Positions 17,295-26,136 of a DNA stretch of 64,000 nt are shown in pieces. The DNA comes from Halobacillus litoralis (GTDB taxonomy: Bacteria; Bacillota; Bacilli; Bacillales; Halobacillaceae), in contig NZ_JAIVKN010000001.1 in NCBI RefSeq assembly GCF_020524025.1, positions 310,001 through 374,000 of the forward strand, in the 5' to 3' direction. The notes under the pieces are model-generated. The model was not told the DNA's origin. It saw nothing but the letters and a program-made list of their open reading frames with translations, and ran no database searches. A program made the position numbers and the translations under genes. Each line of letters opens with the position of its first letter. Within the stretch, counting starts at the first letter, position 1.

Positions 17295-18836
17295 TTATTT
17301 GCTTTTCTTCAGATCCACTTTCTTTGCATCCTCATTAAACTGTTTGTAAAGAGAGAAGCAGATAAGAATCATGATGAATGTGAACGGAAAGGCTGCGATG
17401 ATGGCTGCGGTCTGCAGAGCTCCCAGTCCACCTGTCCATAATAGAACGGCTGCAGCACCTGCCTGAATCACTCCCCAAGTAAATTTCACTTGGTTTTTCG
17501 GGTTCAGACTGCCGTTCGTTGTCTGCATACCCAGAACAAATGTAGCCGAGTCAGCAGATGTGATAAAGAACGTACTGATCAGCAGCAGACCGATAAAGGA
17601 CATGATGCCGCCGAGTGGGACGTGCTCGAGCATAGAGAACAGAGCAACTTCTGTACCTAATTCAGTCATGTCCTGGTTAATGTTAATCCCTTCAAAGTAT
17701 TCAAGGAAGATTGTCGTTCCACCGAATACAGAGAACCATATGGCACCGAAAATAGTCGGTACCAATAGTACACCCAGAATAAATTCTCGGATTGTACGTC
17801 CTCTGGATACACGGGCGATAAATGTTCCTACGAAAGGAGCCCAGGAAATCCACCAAGCCCAATAGAAGATTGTCCAACCCTCTACCCAGGTGCTTTCTTC
17901 CTGAAATGGCTGCATGCGGAAACTCATGTACGGTAAATCACGGAGATAAGATCCGAATGTAGTCGTAAGGATGTCCATGATAAAATTCGTAGGCCCTGCA
18001 AATAACATGAAGCACATGAGTAATAGGGCCAGTACAACATTGGTATTACTCAAGTATTTGATTCCTTTGTTCAAACCGGTCATGGCAGAAATCATAAATA
18101 ATACCGTGACAACAGCAATGATAATCAACTGTAGTGTAAAGGTATCGTCTACCCCCGGAATGGTAAAGGCGAGTCCACTTGAAATTTGAAGTGCACCCAG
18201 TCCAAGAGATGTGGCCACACCAAAAATTGTAGCGAATACAGCGATGAAATCGACGGTTGTTCCTATTGGTCCTTTGACTCGTTTCTCACCTAGTACAGGA
18301 GTTAAGGCTGCACTGATCACACCTGGTGCGTCTTTTCTGAACTTGAAGTACGCAAGCGCTAATGCCAGCACAGCATATATCGCCCATGGGTGAAGTCCCC
18401 AGTGGAAAAAGCTGTACTTCAACGCAGCTTGAGCGGCTTCTTCTGAGGTTGGCTCGATTCCTGGTACCGGCGTCGAATGGAAGTGAGACAACGGCTCCGC
18501 TGCCCCCCAGAAAACAAGTCCGATACCCATACCGGCACTGAATAACATGGAGAACCACGTAATGTATGGATACTCGGGTTCATCATCAGGTTTACCTAAT
18601 TTCAGCTTTCCGTATTTGGAGAACACGAGATAAATAGCGAAGATTAAGAATCCTGTTGCGGAAAGTAAGTAGAACCACCCGAATTTCTCAGTTAAGAATC
18701 CTTGTATCTGCGATGTAACGTTTGATAAGTTCGCTGACCCCAGCACATCATTAGGAATGACTCCCCAAATGATAAATAAGAAGGCTACAACAACGGAAAT
18801 GTAAAATACATTTGTAACTTGTTTGATGAAGATCAC
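17295..18836 (-). CDS. BCCT family transporter (glycine betaine/compatible solute uptake)
   Basis: 513 residues, 12 membrane segments. Family signatures are SAGMGIGLVFWGAAEPLSHF and the tryptophan-rich FYWAWWISWAPFVGTFIARV followed by SRGRTIREF, with the aromatic box for trimethylammonium groups. It imports glycine betaine or a similar osmolyte with sodium, as OpuD/BetL do, fitting a halophile. The start is awkward: the only in-frame candidate is GTG 18836, lying within the ribosome-binding-like GAAGGGGTG, and TAA is four codons upstream. ATC four bases further would have normal spacing. It is monocistronic with its own terminator. Confidence 0.93.
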   Translation of the reverse strand: MIFIKQVTNVFYISVVVAFLFIIWGVIPNDVLGSANLSNVTSQIQGFLTEKFGWFYLLSATGFLIFAIYLVFSKYGKLKLGKPDDEPEYPYITWFSMLFSAGMGIGLVFWGAAEPLSHFHSTPVPGIEPTSEEAAQAALKYSFFHWGLHPWAIYAVLALALAYFKFRKDAPGVISAALTPVLGEKRVKGPIGTTVDFIAVFATIFGVATSLGLGALQISSGLAFTIPGVDDTFTLQLIIIAVVTVLFMISAMTGLNKGIKYLSNTNVVLALLLMCFMLFAGPTNFIMDILTTTFGSYLRDLPYMSFRMQPFQEESTWVEGWTIFYWAWWISWAPFVGTFIARVSRGRTIREFILGVLLVPTIFGAIWFSVFGGTTIFLEYFEGININQDMTELGTEVALFSMLEHVPLGGIMSFIGLLLISTFFITSADSATFVLGMQTTNGSLNPKNQVKFTWGVIQAGAAAVLLWTGGLGALQTAAIIAAFPFTFIMILICFSLYKQFNEDAKKVDLKKSK

Positions 18837-19240
18837 CCCTTCTGTTTAGTTTTTTTCAGGGAAACTGAAAAGCTTGCATTTCCCGTTTCGTATGACGATG
18901 GTACTTTCATTGAGCTGTCAGCTGCCTGTAGGAACGCTGAATCCCTCGATTTTTCTTTTTATATTCTGCAAAGTTGTTCGAAATTATTCGCTTCTGTAAA
19001 GTGCTCATGCATTTTTTTTCTTTTTCGCTGCATGGACTCCCACAATAAACAGCCCCAAACGATAATGCATTAAAAGTGAGCGTGTAGATATACTGAAGCC
19101 TCATTCGCTTTGCGAGAGGAGTCGGTCGATACTCCTACAATGAAACAGTTGATTTGACGCAGTATTCAAGATTTGTATAAAAAATTCTTAAGGATAGTTA
19201 TCCATCACCTTCCTGATAGTCAGGTAGGACAACCGTGGCA
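18837..19240. other. Intergenic stretch between two minus-strand genes, no gene seen
   Basis: About 400 bases that should hold the promoter of the BCCT gene. The plus-strand frame 18819-19073 is Phe/Ser/Cys-rich without a start signal and I do not consider it a gene. No clear terminator follows the lipoprotein gene that ends at 19241, so read-through toward the transporter is possible. Confidence 0.5.
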
Positions 19241-20248
19241 TTAATCTTCTCCGTTATCCTTTTTCAGGGCGAAGCGGAAATTTTCAAAGTTATAATAATG
19301 TATTCCAATCACGTTCCCTAATACATCTGTGTCTATTGCACCTTTGACATTGGTCATTTTACTACCATCACTAATGGATACTTTAACAGCAAAGTTGTAA
19401 GAGTTAGGAAGTTCATCACTTTCTTCAAATGTAATTTCCTCGGCTTTTAATTCATAGTCAGGATGCGCAATTTTCAAGAAAGTAAATGCCTCATTCTCTC
19501 TTACAAATGCCTCATAAAAACGGTCACTAAGATAAGGTTTAAAATTCTTTTTATTATATTCCTTAAGCATATCAGCATAATTCTTTAAATCACCACCAGA
19601 ACCTTCCAATAACTTTTCCTGCTTCCCGTCAGGCCCATTAAATAGGTTCTGTAAAACAGCACGTATGTTTCTAATCCTTTCACTTTCTTCGATGACATAT
19701 AAAAGCTCTCTATCATTAGAATAGCTGATGTCAGTCATTTTTCCTTCTTCATTTGTTTGTATAACACCTCTTACAGGGATGGTTTTACGATCCTTCCGTC
19801 CGTTCTTCACGGCGGTCACCTCCACAGTGAAGGAATAAGAATTTTCAGCAGTTCTACTTTCTTCAATCGTTATATCATGAATGTTTAACTCATAACCATG
19901 TTTATGGGAAGCATGCAGGTAATTATAAGATTCAACTAAATCACCGTCCTGGCCGGTGGCTTCCTCACTAAAATACGGTTTTAAGTTCACCTGTATATAT
20001 TCATCTAAAGTCTTTATGCTTCGTTCATATTCTTCCTTATTGCCTGGGTTAAGGTCGTCGTAGATCTCTTCCAGCTCCTCACCTGGACCATTAAAAATTT
20101 CGTTTAATACTTTCCGTATATTACTCTCGCTATCATTTCCTACTTTAATTGCTGCTTCTTTTTCCGTATTCGAGCAGCCCGCAGAAATCAGTAGAATTCC
20201 TAATATAAGGAAAGGTATAAAGCCTTTCCTCACTCTTTTCATGTTCAT
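19241..20248 (-). CDS. Lipoprotein with two tandem copies of an uncharacterised domain
   Basis: 335 residues. Signal sequence with lipobox LLISAGC, lipid-modified Cys25, so membrane-anchored and outside. Two repeats follow: NIRKVLNEIFNGPGEELEEI (about residue 43) and NIRAVLQNLFNGPDGKQEKL (about 193). Each continues with a KPY-S motif, a Tyr-Glu-Leu strand and ITxEES, then SYxFxVxV and a final DIxY/GIHYYN strand. The fold may be NTF2-like, which is a guess. The single-repeat lipoprotein at 26288 is a paralogue closest to repeat 2. ATG 20248 has GGAGGGG 7 bases upstream. No known function. Confidence 0.85.
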   Translation of the reverse strand: MNMKRVRKGFIPFLILGILLISAGCSNTEKEAAIKVGNDSESNIRKVLNEIFNGPGEELEEIYDDLNPGNKEEYERSIKTLDEYIQVNLKPYFSEEATGQDGDLVESYNYLHASHKHGYELNIHDITIEESRTAENSYSFTVEVTAVKNGRKDRKTIPVRGVIQTNEEGKMTDISYSNDRELLYVIEESERIRNIRAVLQNLFNGPDGKQEKLLEGSGGDLKNYADMLKEYNKKNFKPYLSDRFYEAFVRENEAFTFLKIAHPDYELKAEEITFEESDELPNSYNFAVKVSISDGSKMTNVKGAIDTDVLGNVIGIHYYNFENFRFALKKDNGED

Positions 20249-20550
20249 CGTATGACCCCTCCGACATTATGATATTCGTTCATCTTACCTACTTGATACG
20301 AATGGAAAGTCTTAGATGTTTCAAAATATCCCCTGTTTGTAAATGCCGGAACATACAAATGTAATAGAAATACAAGCCTTTTCATTCGCTTATCATCCAA
20401 CAGTTGGAAATACGATGTAGAAATATGTCCTGCAAGGCGTTCCTTCCCCCTTAGTCAACGTTGGAATTTGCAGGAAGTCTCAGGGTGACTATAGAAGGTA
20501 AGAAGAGAAGTACGCACTAGATAAAAATACATAAAGGAGTGAACGAATGG
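20249..20550. other. Divergent intergenic region, no gene seen
   Basis: About 300 bases between the divergent lipoprotein gene and the small membrane protein gene. It is AT-rich, contains several stop codons in all frames and should carry both promoters. I see no convincing palindrome or structured RNA. Confidence 0.5.
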
Positions 20551-20736
20551 ATGGGGCACGTATTATTAACGGGGGTTTTAATAGTTCTCGCCTGTTTATT
20601 GACGATTAAAGGGGTTCGGGAGAGAAGTATATGGATGAATATTCTTCAATTCGGCTTTTTGGGAATAGGAGTATTTCTGATCGCTATTTCAATTGTAGGA
20701 ATTGTAATCTTAGGAGAACAGAGTGGAAGTTATTAA
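20551..20736 (+). CDS. Small two-helix membrane protein, DUF2759-like
   Basis: 61 residues: VLLTGVLIVLACLLTIKGV, a short basic loop (RERSIWMN), then FGFLGIGVFLIAISIVGIVIL and EQSGSY. Its length and helix-basic loop-helix layout resemble the DUF2759 (YqgW) family, though I cannot confirm that. AAGGAG at 20534-20539 precedes ATG 20551 by 11 bases; GTG 20539 overlaps the site itself. Confidence 0.55.
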   Translation: MGHVLLTGVLIVLACLLTIKGVRERSIWMNILQFGFLGIGVFLIAISIVGIVILGEQSGSY

Positions 20737-20873
20737 CCCTATAGATAACGTCATGGGTGGAAGTGTGGGTGCCTTATCTAATTGTAAGTATTAAATGAAT
20801 GCTAATGATACATAAACTTTCATGTTTCGTTTTGAAATGAAATCTCCATGAATCATTGTGGGAGGAGTTAGAC

Positions 20874-21572
20874 TTGATAAAAGCTGTTATTTTTGATTTA
20901 GATGGAACACTTTTAAACCGGGATGCATCCGTAGAGGAATTTATTGAAAAACAGTATGACAGGTGGGGAAAGTTTCTACATCACATTCCGAGACGAAAGT
21001 ATATGGAGAGGTTTATTGCCCTCGATCATCGTGGTTATGTGTGGAAAGATATCGTGTATCAAAAGATGATCGATGAATTATCTATCAAAGGGTTGACGTG
21101 GGAGGACCTGCTTCAGGATTACTCGGATTATTTTATAGATAGTTGTGTACCGTTTCCTCACCTTAAAGACATGCTTGAAGAACTAAAACACGATCATTTT
21201 CATATTGGGATCATCACCAATGGTAAAGGTCAATTTCAGATGGATAATATCAAGGCTTTAGGTATTCACCACTACACCGATACGATTCTTATTTCGGATT
21301 GGGAAGGTGTGAAAAAGCCTGATCCACTCATCTTCCAAAGAGCAGCAGACAGTCTTGATGTCTCTATACAGGAATGTGTGTTTATAGGCGATCATCCAGA
21401 GAAGGATGTGAAGGCAGCTAAAGACACTGGAATGAAGGGAGTCTGGAAAAGGGACGATGAATGGAGTGGAGTAGAAGCTGATGCGGTGGTGGATGATTTA
21501 TGTGCAATACCACGTTTAATTCAACAGATGAATACTACTCTTCAAATTCAGGAGAAGAGCAGGAGTATGTAA
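20874..21572 (+). CDS. HAD superfamily hydrolase
   Basis: 232 residues. Motif I is VIFDLDGTLL (nucleophile and acid Asp), motif II is IITNGKG, motif III KKPDPLIF, motif IV FIGDHPEKDVKAA. A helical cap lies between I and II. Probably a phosphatase of the phosphoglycolate or nucleotidase kind. TTG 20874 follows GGGAGGAG with 6-7-base spacing and starts directly before motif I; TTG 20856 lies upstream of that site. Monocistronic. Confidence 0.9.
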   Translation: MIKAVIFDLDGTLLNRDASVEEFIEKQYDRWGKFLHHIPRRKYMERFIALDHRGYVWKDIVYQKMIDELSIKGLTWEDLLQDYSDYFIDSCVPFPHLKDMLEELKHDHFHIGIITNGKGQFQMDNIKALGIHHYTDTILISDWEGVKKPDPLIFQRAADSLDVSIQECVFIGDHPEKDVKAAKDTGMKGVWKRDDEWSGVEADAVVDDLCAIPRLIQQMNTTLQIQEKSRSM

Positions 21573-21716
21573 GCGATATTGAGTATACTATTACATTTGA
21601 GTATGAAGTGAAAAATCAAAAAGCGGGAGCGGGCACAGAATACAAGTAAAAGCGGGTTCGGGAGATTTTGTGTTCCATTAAATCAAAGGCAGGTAGAAGA
21701 AACGAGGGGGAAACAA

Positions 21717-21746
21717 TTGACAGCGCTTTCATAAACCTGTTACTCT
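21717..21746 (+). promoter_or_regulatory. SigA-type promoter overlapping a cre (CcpA) site
   Basis: TTGACA (21717-21722) and TACTCT (21741-21746) are 18 bases apart. TGACAGCGCTTTCA at 21718-21731 matches the catabolite-responsive element consensus on either strand with one mismatch. It overlaps the -35 box, a position where CcpA would repress. The promoter reads into the leader of the lipase gene. Confidence 0.7.
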
Positions 21747-21783
21747 ATAGTAGAAGATTATAGTTATTACGGATAAACGGAGT

Positions 21784-21837
21784 TCCTCAGCGATGATTAC
21801 CCACACGATGGGTTGATTTGCTGGGGGCTTTTTTTTA
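21784..21837 (+). terminator. Terminator-like leader hairpin before the lipase gene
   Basis: CCTCAGC (21785-21791) pairs with GCTGGGG (21820-21826) and the inner ACCCA pairs with TGGGT, followed by C and eight T. It sits about 40 bases after the predicted transcription start and about 80 before the lipase start codon. It could end RNA from the HAD gene or act as an attenuator for the lipase; no antitermination sequence was identified. Confidence 0.7.
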
Positions 21838-21916
21838 TTAAAGAAAGGAGGAGGCATTTGTAAACGGGATGAGCCTGACGGGATTCTGCCAATTAAAAAC
21901 GGGAGGCGTTTATCAA

Positions 21917-22780
21917 GTGAAACTGTTGTTTGTTATTGCGTTGACTTCTTTTCTAGTGCTTCTTTTTCTACCCATGGGAAATGATAAAGCTGCAGCAGAG
22001 ACTTCCGGAAGCTTCTTATTAAAAGAAGGAATTCCACCCCTGGGAGCCAACGACCCAACTTGTCAGCCTGATGAAACCCATCCTAAGCCAATTGTTCTCG
22101 TTCCAGGAACATTTGAGTCGATGAGCCAGAACTGGTCCAGCCTTGCACCTGCACTGAAGACTAAGGGGTATTGTGTGTATTCCTTAAACTACGGTTTCAC
22201 CACCTCAGGACACTCCACTGGACCTATAGAAGATTCGGCTGAGGAGCTTAATATTTTTATAGATCAAGTTCTCCAGCATACAGGTGCAGAGGAAGTTTCT
22301 ATTGTCGGACACAGCCAGGGAGGAATGATGCCTCGTTATTACCTCAAGTTTCTAGGTGGTGAGAAGAAAGTCGATGACCTCGTCGGACTGGTCCCTTCCA
22401 ATCATGGAACAGATGGTTTAGCGGGCTTCTCTTATATAACGGGCGCAGCCGCTGAACTCTTGACCGAATGTATGGCCTGCCGCCAGCAGCTGACAGGTTC
22501 AGAGTTCCTTACCCATTTAAATCAAGGAGATGAGACACCAGGGCAAGTCTCTTATACGAACGTAACAACAAGAAAAGATCAAGTGGTCGTCCCTTACACG
22601 TCAGCTTTCCTTAAAGAGTCCAGCCAAGTCACTAATATTACGATACAGGATTATTTTCCACTTGATTTAGTAGGCCACCAGTTTATCGCCCAAGATCCAT
22701 TAGCGTTTAAATTTGTATTTGATGCCCTCGCTTATGAAGGACCGGCGGATCCAGAAAGAGCTGTCTCTCACTTTAAGTAG
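21917..22780 (+). CDS. Secreted lipase/esterase (lipase class 2-like)
   Basis: 287 residues. Signal peptide MKLLFVIALTSFLVLLFLPM followed by AAAET. The mature part has PIVLVPGTFESMSQNW (oxyanion-hole strand), the nucleophile elbow VGHSQGGMMPRYY, a likely catalytic Asp in TRKDQVVVPY and His in LVGHQFIAQD. Four cysteines (in TCQPD, GYCVY and ECMAC) suggest disulfides. It would hydrolyse esters or triglycerides outside the cell. GTG 21917 follows GGGAGG; ATG 21869 is in frame and would add 16 residues before the signal peptide. The cre-overlapping promoter and leader hairpin suggest carbon control. Confidence 0.88.
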   Translation: MKLLFVIALTSFLVLLFLPMGNDKAAAETSGSFLLKEGIPPLGANDPTCQPDETHPKPIVLVPGTFESMSQNWSSLAPALKTKGYCVYSLNYGFTTSGHSTGPIEDSAEELNIFIDQVLQHTGAEEVSIVGHSQGGMMPRYYLKFLGGEKKVDDLVGLVPSNHGTDGLAGFSYITGAAAELLTECMACRQQLTGSEFLTHLNQGDETPGQVSYTNVTTRKDQVVVPYTSAFLKESSQVTNITIQDYFPLDLVGHQFIAQDPLAFKFVFDALAYEGPADPERAVSHFK

Positions 22781-22790
22781 TAACAGAAAA

Positions 22791-22840
22791 AAATAGAAAG
22801 GCAGACCTGCTGATTCAGCAGGTCTGCCTTTCTATTTTTA
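22791..22840 (+). terminator. Strong intrinsic terminator after the lipase gene
   Basis: An exceptionally long perfect stem, AAATAGAAAGGCAGACCTGC and onwards (22791-22813), pairs with its complement up to 22837, then T-rich sequence. It begins ten bases after the lipase stop. Confidence 0.95.
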
Positions 22841-22996
22841 CGACTGGCATCCAGGAAGCTGAGCTTTTCCTGCTCATCTGCCTGTAAGTTATAGGCAGGG
22901 ATTTAACAGCTGTTCATGGAATAGGTTAGAGAAAATGTAAATTGGTGGATTGTTTTTTATAGAGGCAGAAATTGGGTTTTAGAAAGGGAAGTGTAT

Positions 22997-23677
22997 ATGT
23001 TTAAAGCGGGGATTTTCACTGAAAGAAACCAACCAGATAGGGATGGTAAGCATGATAGTATTATTTTTGATTTAGACGGCACCTTGTGGGATCCGATAGA
23101 TACCGTTCTTCAGGCATGGAATAGCTCCTTGAAGGAACATGATCAGAGTAAAAGTGAGTTGACAAGGACAGATTTTGAAGGGACCATGGGGCTTCAAATA
23201 GATGAAATTAGTGAACAATTGTTTCCCTATCTAAATGAAGATGTTCGGGGGCAGGTTATGACGGCTTGTATGCAGAAGGAACAAAGGTTTTTAAAGAAAA
23301 TGGGCGGCACTCTTTTTCCTCATGTAGAAGATACCCTCCAGACGCTTTCCGAAGACTATAAACTTTATATCGTTAGTAATTGTCAGGACGGCTATATAGA
23401 ATCGTTTTATGAATACCATCAACTAGAAAAGTACTTTTTAGATTATGAGAATCCCGGCCGGACGGGTCTTTCAAAAGGAGAGAATATTAACTTAATCATT
23501 GAACGGAACCAATTATCTCATCCAACTTATATTGGAGACACCCAGGGAGATTTAAATGCGTCCAGGTATGCAGGCATTCCTTTTATCTATGCAGCGTATG
23601 GTTTTGGACAAGTGGATGACTATGATTACAGGCTCAGGAGATTTGATGATCTTATTCATATTTTCAACAAAGTATAA
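22997..23677 (+). CDS. HAD superfamily hydrolase
   Basis: 226 residues. An unusual 20-residue N-terminal extension (AGIFTERNQPDRDGKHD) precedes motif I SIIFDLDGTLWDP. Then LYIVSNCQDG (motif II), GLSKGENINLII (motif III Lys) and TYIGDTQGDLNAS (motif IV). Probably a phosphoglycolate-phosphatase-like enzyme. ATG 22997 is 8 bases after AAAGGG. It is not closely similar to the HAD protein at 20874. Confidence 0.88.
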   Translation: MFKAGIFTERNQPDRDGKHDSIIFDLDGTLWDPIDTVLQAWNSSLKEHDQSKSELTRTDFEGTMGLQIDEISEQLFPYLNEDVRGQVMTACMQKEQRFLKKMGGTLFPHVEDTLQTLSEDYKLYIVSNCQDGYIESFYEYHQLEKYFLDYENPGRTGLSKGENINLIIERNQLSHPTYIGDTQGDLNASRYAGIPFIYAAYGFGQVDDYDYRLRRFDDLIHIFNKV

Positions 23678-23733
23678 GGGACGGAAGTAAGATAATCACT
23701 AAATTAATCCTTACAGATCTAATGGAGGTAACA

Positions 23734-24864
23734 ATGGAACAGGCAGCTATAACATATAATCAGATTACAAAAACGGTTCAAGAAATAATAGAAGAAAAAC
23801 AGGGATTTGGTTTGAGTGTTGCAGTGGTTAAGGACTCAGACATCATTTATTCAAGAGGTTTTGGTTCTTCCAGAATTGAACCCATGCATCAATCGATGGA
23901 AGCTGAGACAAGAATGAGTATTCAAAGTATCTCTAAGAATTTTGCAGCTGTATCTATTATGCAGCTTGTTGAGGAAGGTAAGGTATCTTTGGATCAGCCG
24001 GTTGTGAACTATCTGCCATACTTTAGAACGAAGGATAAACAACAGAGCGATACCATTACCATACGGCATATTTTATCGCATACCGCAGGATTCCCTTCAG
24101 AATTAGGAATAGCTAATATGCTGGCACCTAATGTGAAAGAAATATTCTCCGATACACCAACAGAATTTCAAGAAGCGTTGGATTACTATAACCTTACCGA
24201 AGAAGAACTTAATCGTGTCCACAATCGTGAAGATGTAACGAAATGGTTTCAGAAGGTGGAGTTGGAGTACCCGCCGGGCGATGGATGGAATTATTGTACA
24301 GATGCCTATGTGATTCTTGCTGATTTAATTGAAAAAGTAACCGGTGACCGTTGGGAAACGTATCTTCAAGAGAAGATTCTAACTCCCTTAGGTATGGATC
24401 GGACTAATAGCGATGCCCAGGTAGTTGAAAAGGATGATAACAGCGCGAGGTACTATTTAGGGGAAGATCAAGTGGAAACGCCCTTTCCGGTAAATTCGAT
24501 AGCTGCTCCGATCGGTTATTTATATTCCACAGCTGTTGATTTAGGAAGGTATTTACTCTTTCATTTAACTAAAGAGTCGAACGTTTTACGTTCCGAGTCC
24601 ATTGAAGAAATGCAAAAGCCCATTCACCGCGTCAGCGACGAATGGAAGTTCGGAAGTGAGGATAGAAGCTATGGTCTTGCATGGTTTATTGATACATACA
24701 GAGGTTTCAAGATTGTTGAACATGGAGGAGGTCAAATGGCAGTGAGATCGTTAATGACTATGGTACCAGAGCTCAACCTGGGAGTCGTTGTCCTGATGAA
24801 TACTGACGGAACGCTGCATCATGATGTGTGTGATGAAATTATAGACATTTTTATTGACTCCTGA
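23734..24864 (+). CDS. Serine hydrolase of the class C beta-lactamase/PBP-like family
   Basis: 376 residues without a clear signal peptide. SISKNF gives the SxxK active site, and the third motif is EHGGGQ (HGG, the KTG equivalent). The middle motif, usually YxN, lies in WNYCTDAYVIL, where Tyr is kept but Asn is Thr/Asp. SHTAGFPSE and PLGMDRTN are also family landmarks. It may be an esterase or D-aminopeptidase-type enzyme rather than a lactamase. ATG 23734 follows GGAGG by 5 bases; ATG 23722 overlaps the site. Confidence 0.88.
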   Translation: MEQAAITYNQITKTVQEIIEEKQGFGLSVAVVKDSDIIYSRGFGSSRIEPMHQSMEAETRMSIQSISKNFAAVSIMQLVEEGKVSLDQPVVNYLPYFRTKDKQQSDTITIRHILSHTAGFPSELGIANMLAPNVKEIFSDTPTEFQEALDYYNLTEEELNRVHNREDVTKWFQKVELEYPPGDGWNYCTDAYVILADLIEKVTGDRWETYLQEKILTPLGMDRTNSDAQVVEKDDNSARYYLGEDQVETPFPVNSIAAPIGYLYSTAVDLGRYLLFHLTKESNVLRSESIEEMQKPIHRVSDEWKFGSEDRSYGLAWFIDTYRGFKIVEHGGGQMAVRSLMTMVPELNLGVVVLMNTDGTLHHDVCDEIIDIFIDS

Positions 24865-24892
24865 GGGGGCTATTGTATACACATGTCAAAGG

Positions 24893-24918
24893 CAGGAGTC
24901 CTACCGCTGGGACTCCTG
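24893..24918. terminator. Hairpin shared by convergent genes
   Basis: CAGGAGTCC (24893-24901) pairs with GGACTCCTG (24910-24918). It lies 29 bases after the serine hydrolase gene and abuts the stop codon of the small minus-strand gene. T-runs are short on both sides. Confidence 0.7.
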
Positions 24919-25077
24919 TTAATTGCTTATATCTATTAATTTTTGCAGCTGAATGGATATCGCCATTAGTAAAGGTATGACAAAACCAATCAATAGACCT
25001 AAGGATCCTGAAATAACAAAGCCTATGACACCACCAACGAGCAAGTAAATGATTAAAAGTAAAATCCAGTCATTCAT
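24919..25077 (-). CDS. Small glycine-rich membrane protein, 52 aa
   Basis: A short minus-strand gene: MNDWILLLIIYLLVGGVIGF, then VISGSLGLLIGFVIPLLMAI and a tail IQLQKLIDISN. Two hydrophobic segments are joined by a Gly/Ser turn. GGAGGG lies 6 bases upstream of ATG 25077, and a hairpin directly follows the stop. No family recognised; the ribosome-binding site and hydrophobic coherence are the support. Confidence 0.65.
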   Translation of the reverse strand: MNDWILLLIIYLLVGGVIGFVISGSLGLLIGFVIPLLMAISIQLQKLIDISN

Positions 25078-25271
25078 TGGATCCCTCCGCGCTCATGATA
25101 TCACATAGATCCTTTCCATCTGTATTCCACACATGTACTCTTGTAGAGTTAAAATTACAGGAGATGGATAGAAGACTTCAATGGAGCCTTTAGAAGATGA
25201 GAAAAATTTGTGAGGAATAATGGAATTTGAAATAATTAGGAGAACAAAAGCTCGTACAGGTGATTGTCATT

Positions 25272-25526
25272 ATGAAAATGATATTAAAACTTTGCTCATC
25301 CTTATTTCAGGGCTTTTCATTTCTCTTATTTGTAAGTCCGTTTCTTTTATATTGGTTCATTCACGGAGACAAGGAGCGGTATTTGTGGATTATAAACGGA
25401 CCCTATCCCTTCAGTCATTTAGGAGGAGGTCCATTTCAAATTTGGATGGGAATAGGACTTCTATTTTCAGCATTCCTTTGTTTGATCGTATCTTTTGTAT
25501 GCTTAATCCTTTACAAAAGAATGTAG
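25272..25526 (+). CDS. Small two-helix membrane protein
   Basis: 84 residues: LFQGFSFLLFVSPFLLYWFI, an external-looking loop with YLWIINGPYPFSHLGGGPF, then WMGIGLLFSAFLCLIVSFVC and YKRM. ATG 25272 follows AGGTGA. A competing frame 25220-25564 covers the same region but is less protein-like (Arg/Ser-rich). No family recognised. Confidence 0.65.
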   Translation: MKMILKLCSSLFQGFSFLLFVSPFLLYWFIHGDKERYLWIINGPYPFSHLGGGPFQIWMGIGLLFSAFLCLIVSFVCLILYKRM

Positions 25527-25593
25527 ATTTTGTGCTTCAAAAGAAGGATAGAATAAAGAATTGAATAAAAGCTGGTAGAGAGGAGGACGGGGG

Positions 25594-26103
25594 ATGGTTC
25601 AAATTGTAAAAGCTGGAGAAGAGCATGTAGAGGGGATTGTGGATATATGCACACGTGGAAATCAGGCCGCCTATCAGCACATTTACACACAATCCTATTT
25701 AGAGCTCGTCATAAAAGAATTTTATAACCCGGAGCGGATTTTAGAAGAAGTCACCCATTCGAGCAGGGATTGGGGCGGATACTTCGCAGCTATAGAAAAC
25801 GGTAAAGTTGCAGGCGCCTGCGGAGGCGGCATGATTAGTGATAAGGCTGGTGAAGTTTATGTGCTGTACCTGGATCCTGACAGGCGCGGAGAAGGAATCG
25901 GTACAAAGCTGCTGGAAGTTTTAACGAAACAGCAGAAAGAAGAGTTCGGAGCTGTTGAGCAGTGGGTGTCTGTGCAGAAAGGAAACAACCGGGGGATTCC
26001 TTTTTACGAAGCAAGAGGCTTTCATTTTCAACGGGAAGAAAAAGGTTATGGCAGTGAAGAAGCTGCCAGCTATGTATCTCTCAGATACTCCCGACCTATA
26101 TAG
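25594..26103 (+). CDS. GNAT family N-acetyltransferase
   Basis: 169 residues. VQIVKAGEEHVEGIVDICTR opens the fold; VYVLYLDPDRRGEGIGTKLL holds the acetyl-CoA pyrophosphate loop (R-x2-G-x-G pattern RRGEGIG); VSVQKGNNRGIPFYEARGF matches the C-terminal NxxAxxFYxxxGF pattern. ATG follows GAGGAGG. Substrate unknown. A terminator follows. Confidence 0.9.
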   Translation: MVQIVKAGEEHVEGIVDICTRGNQAAYQHIYTQSYLELVIKEFYNPERILEEVTHSSRDWGGYFAAIENGKVAGACGGGMISDKAGEVYVLYLDPDRRGEGIGTKLLEVLTKQQKEEFGAVEQWVSVQKGNNRGIPFYEARGFHFQREEKGYGSEEAASYVSLRYSRPI

Positions 26104-26136
26104 AGGAAGTTTGTCGAGTACAAATGGAATAATCTC

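Noticed and set aside
18819-19073. 84-codon plus-strand frame overlapping the BCCT 5' region
   Set aside because: No start signal, Phe/Cys/Ser-rich text typical of a shadow of promoter-region DNA.
25220-25564. 114-codon frame overlapping the small membrane gene at 25272
   Set aside because: The competing frame has a better ribosome-binding site and coherent membrane helices; this one is Arg/Ser-rich.
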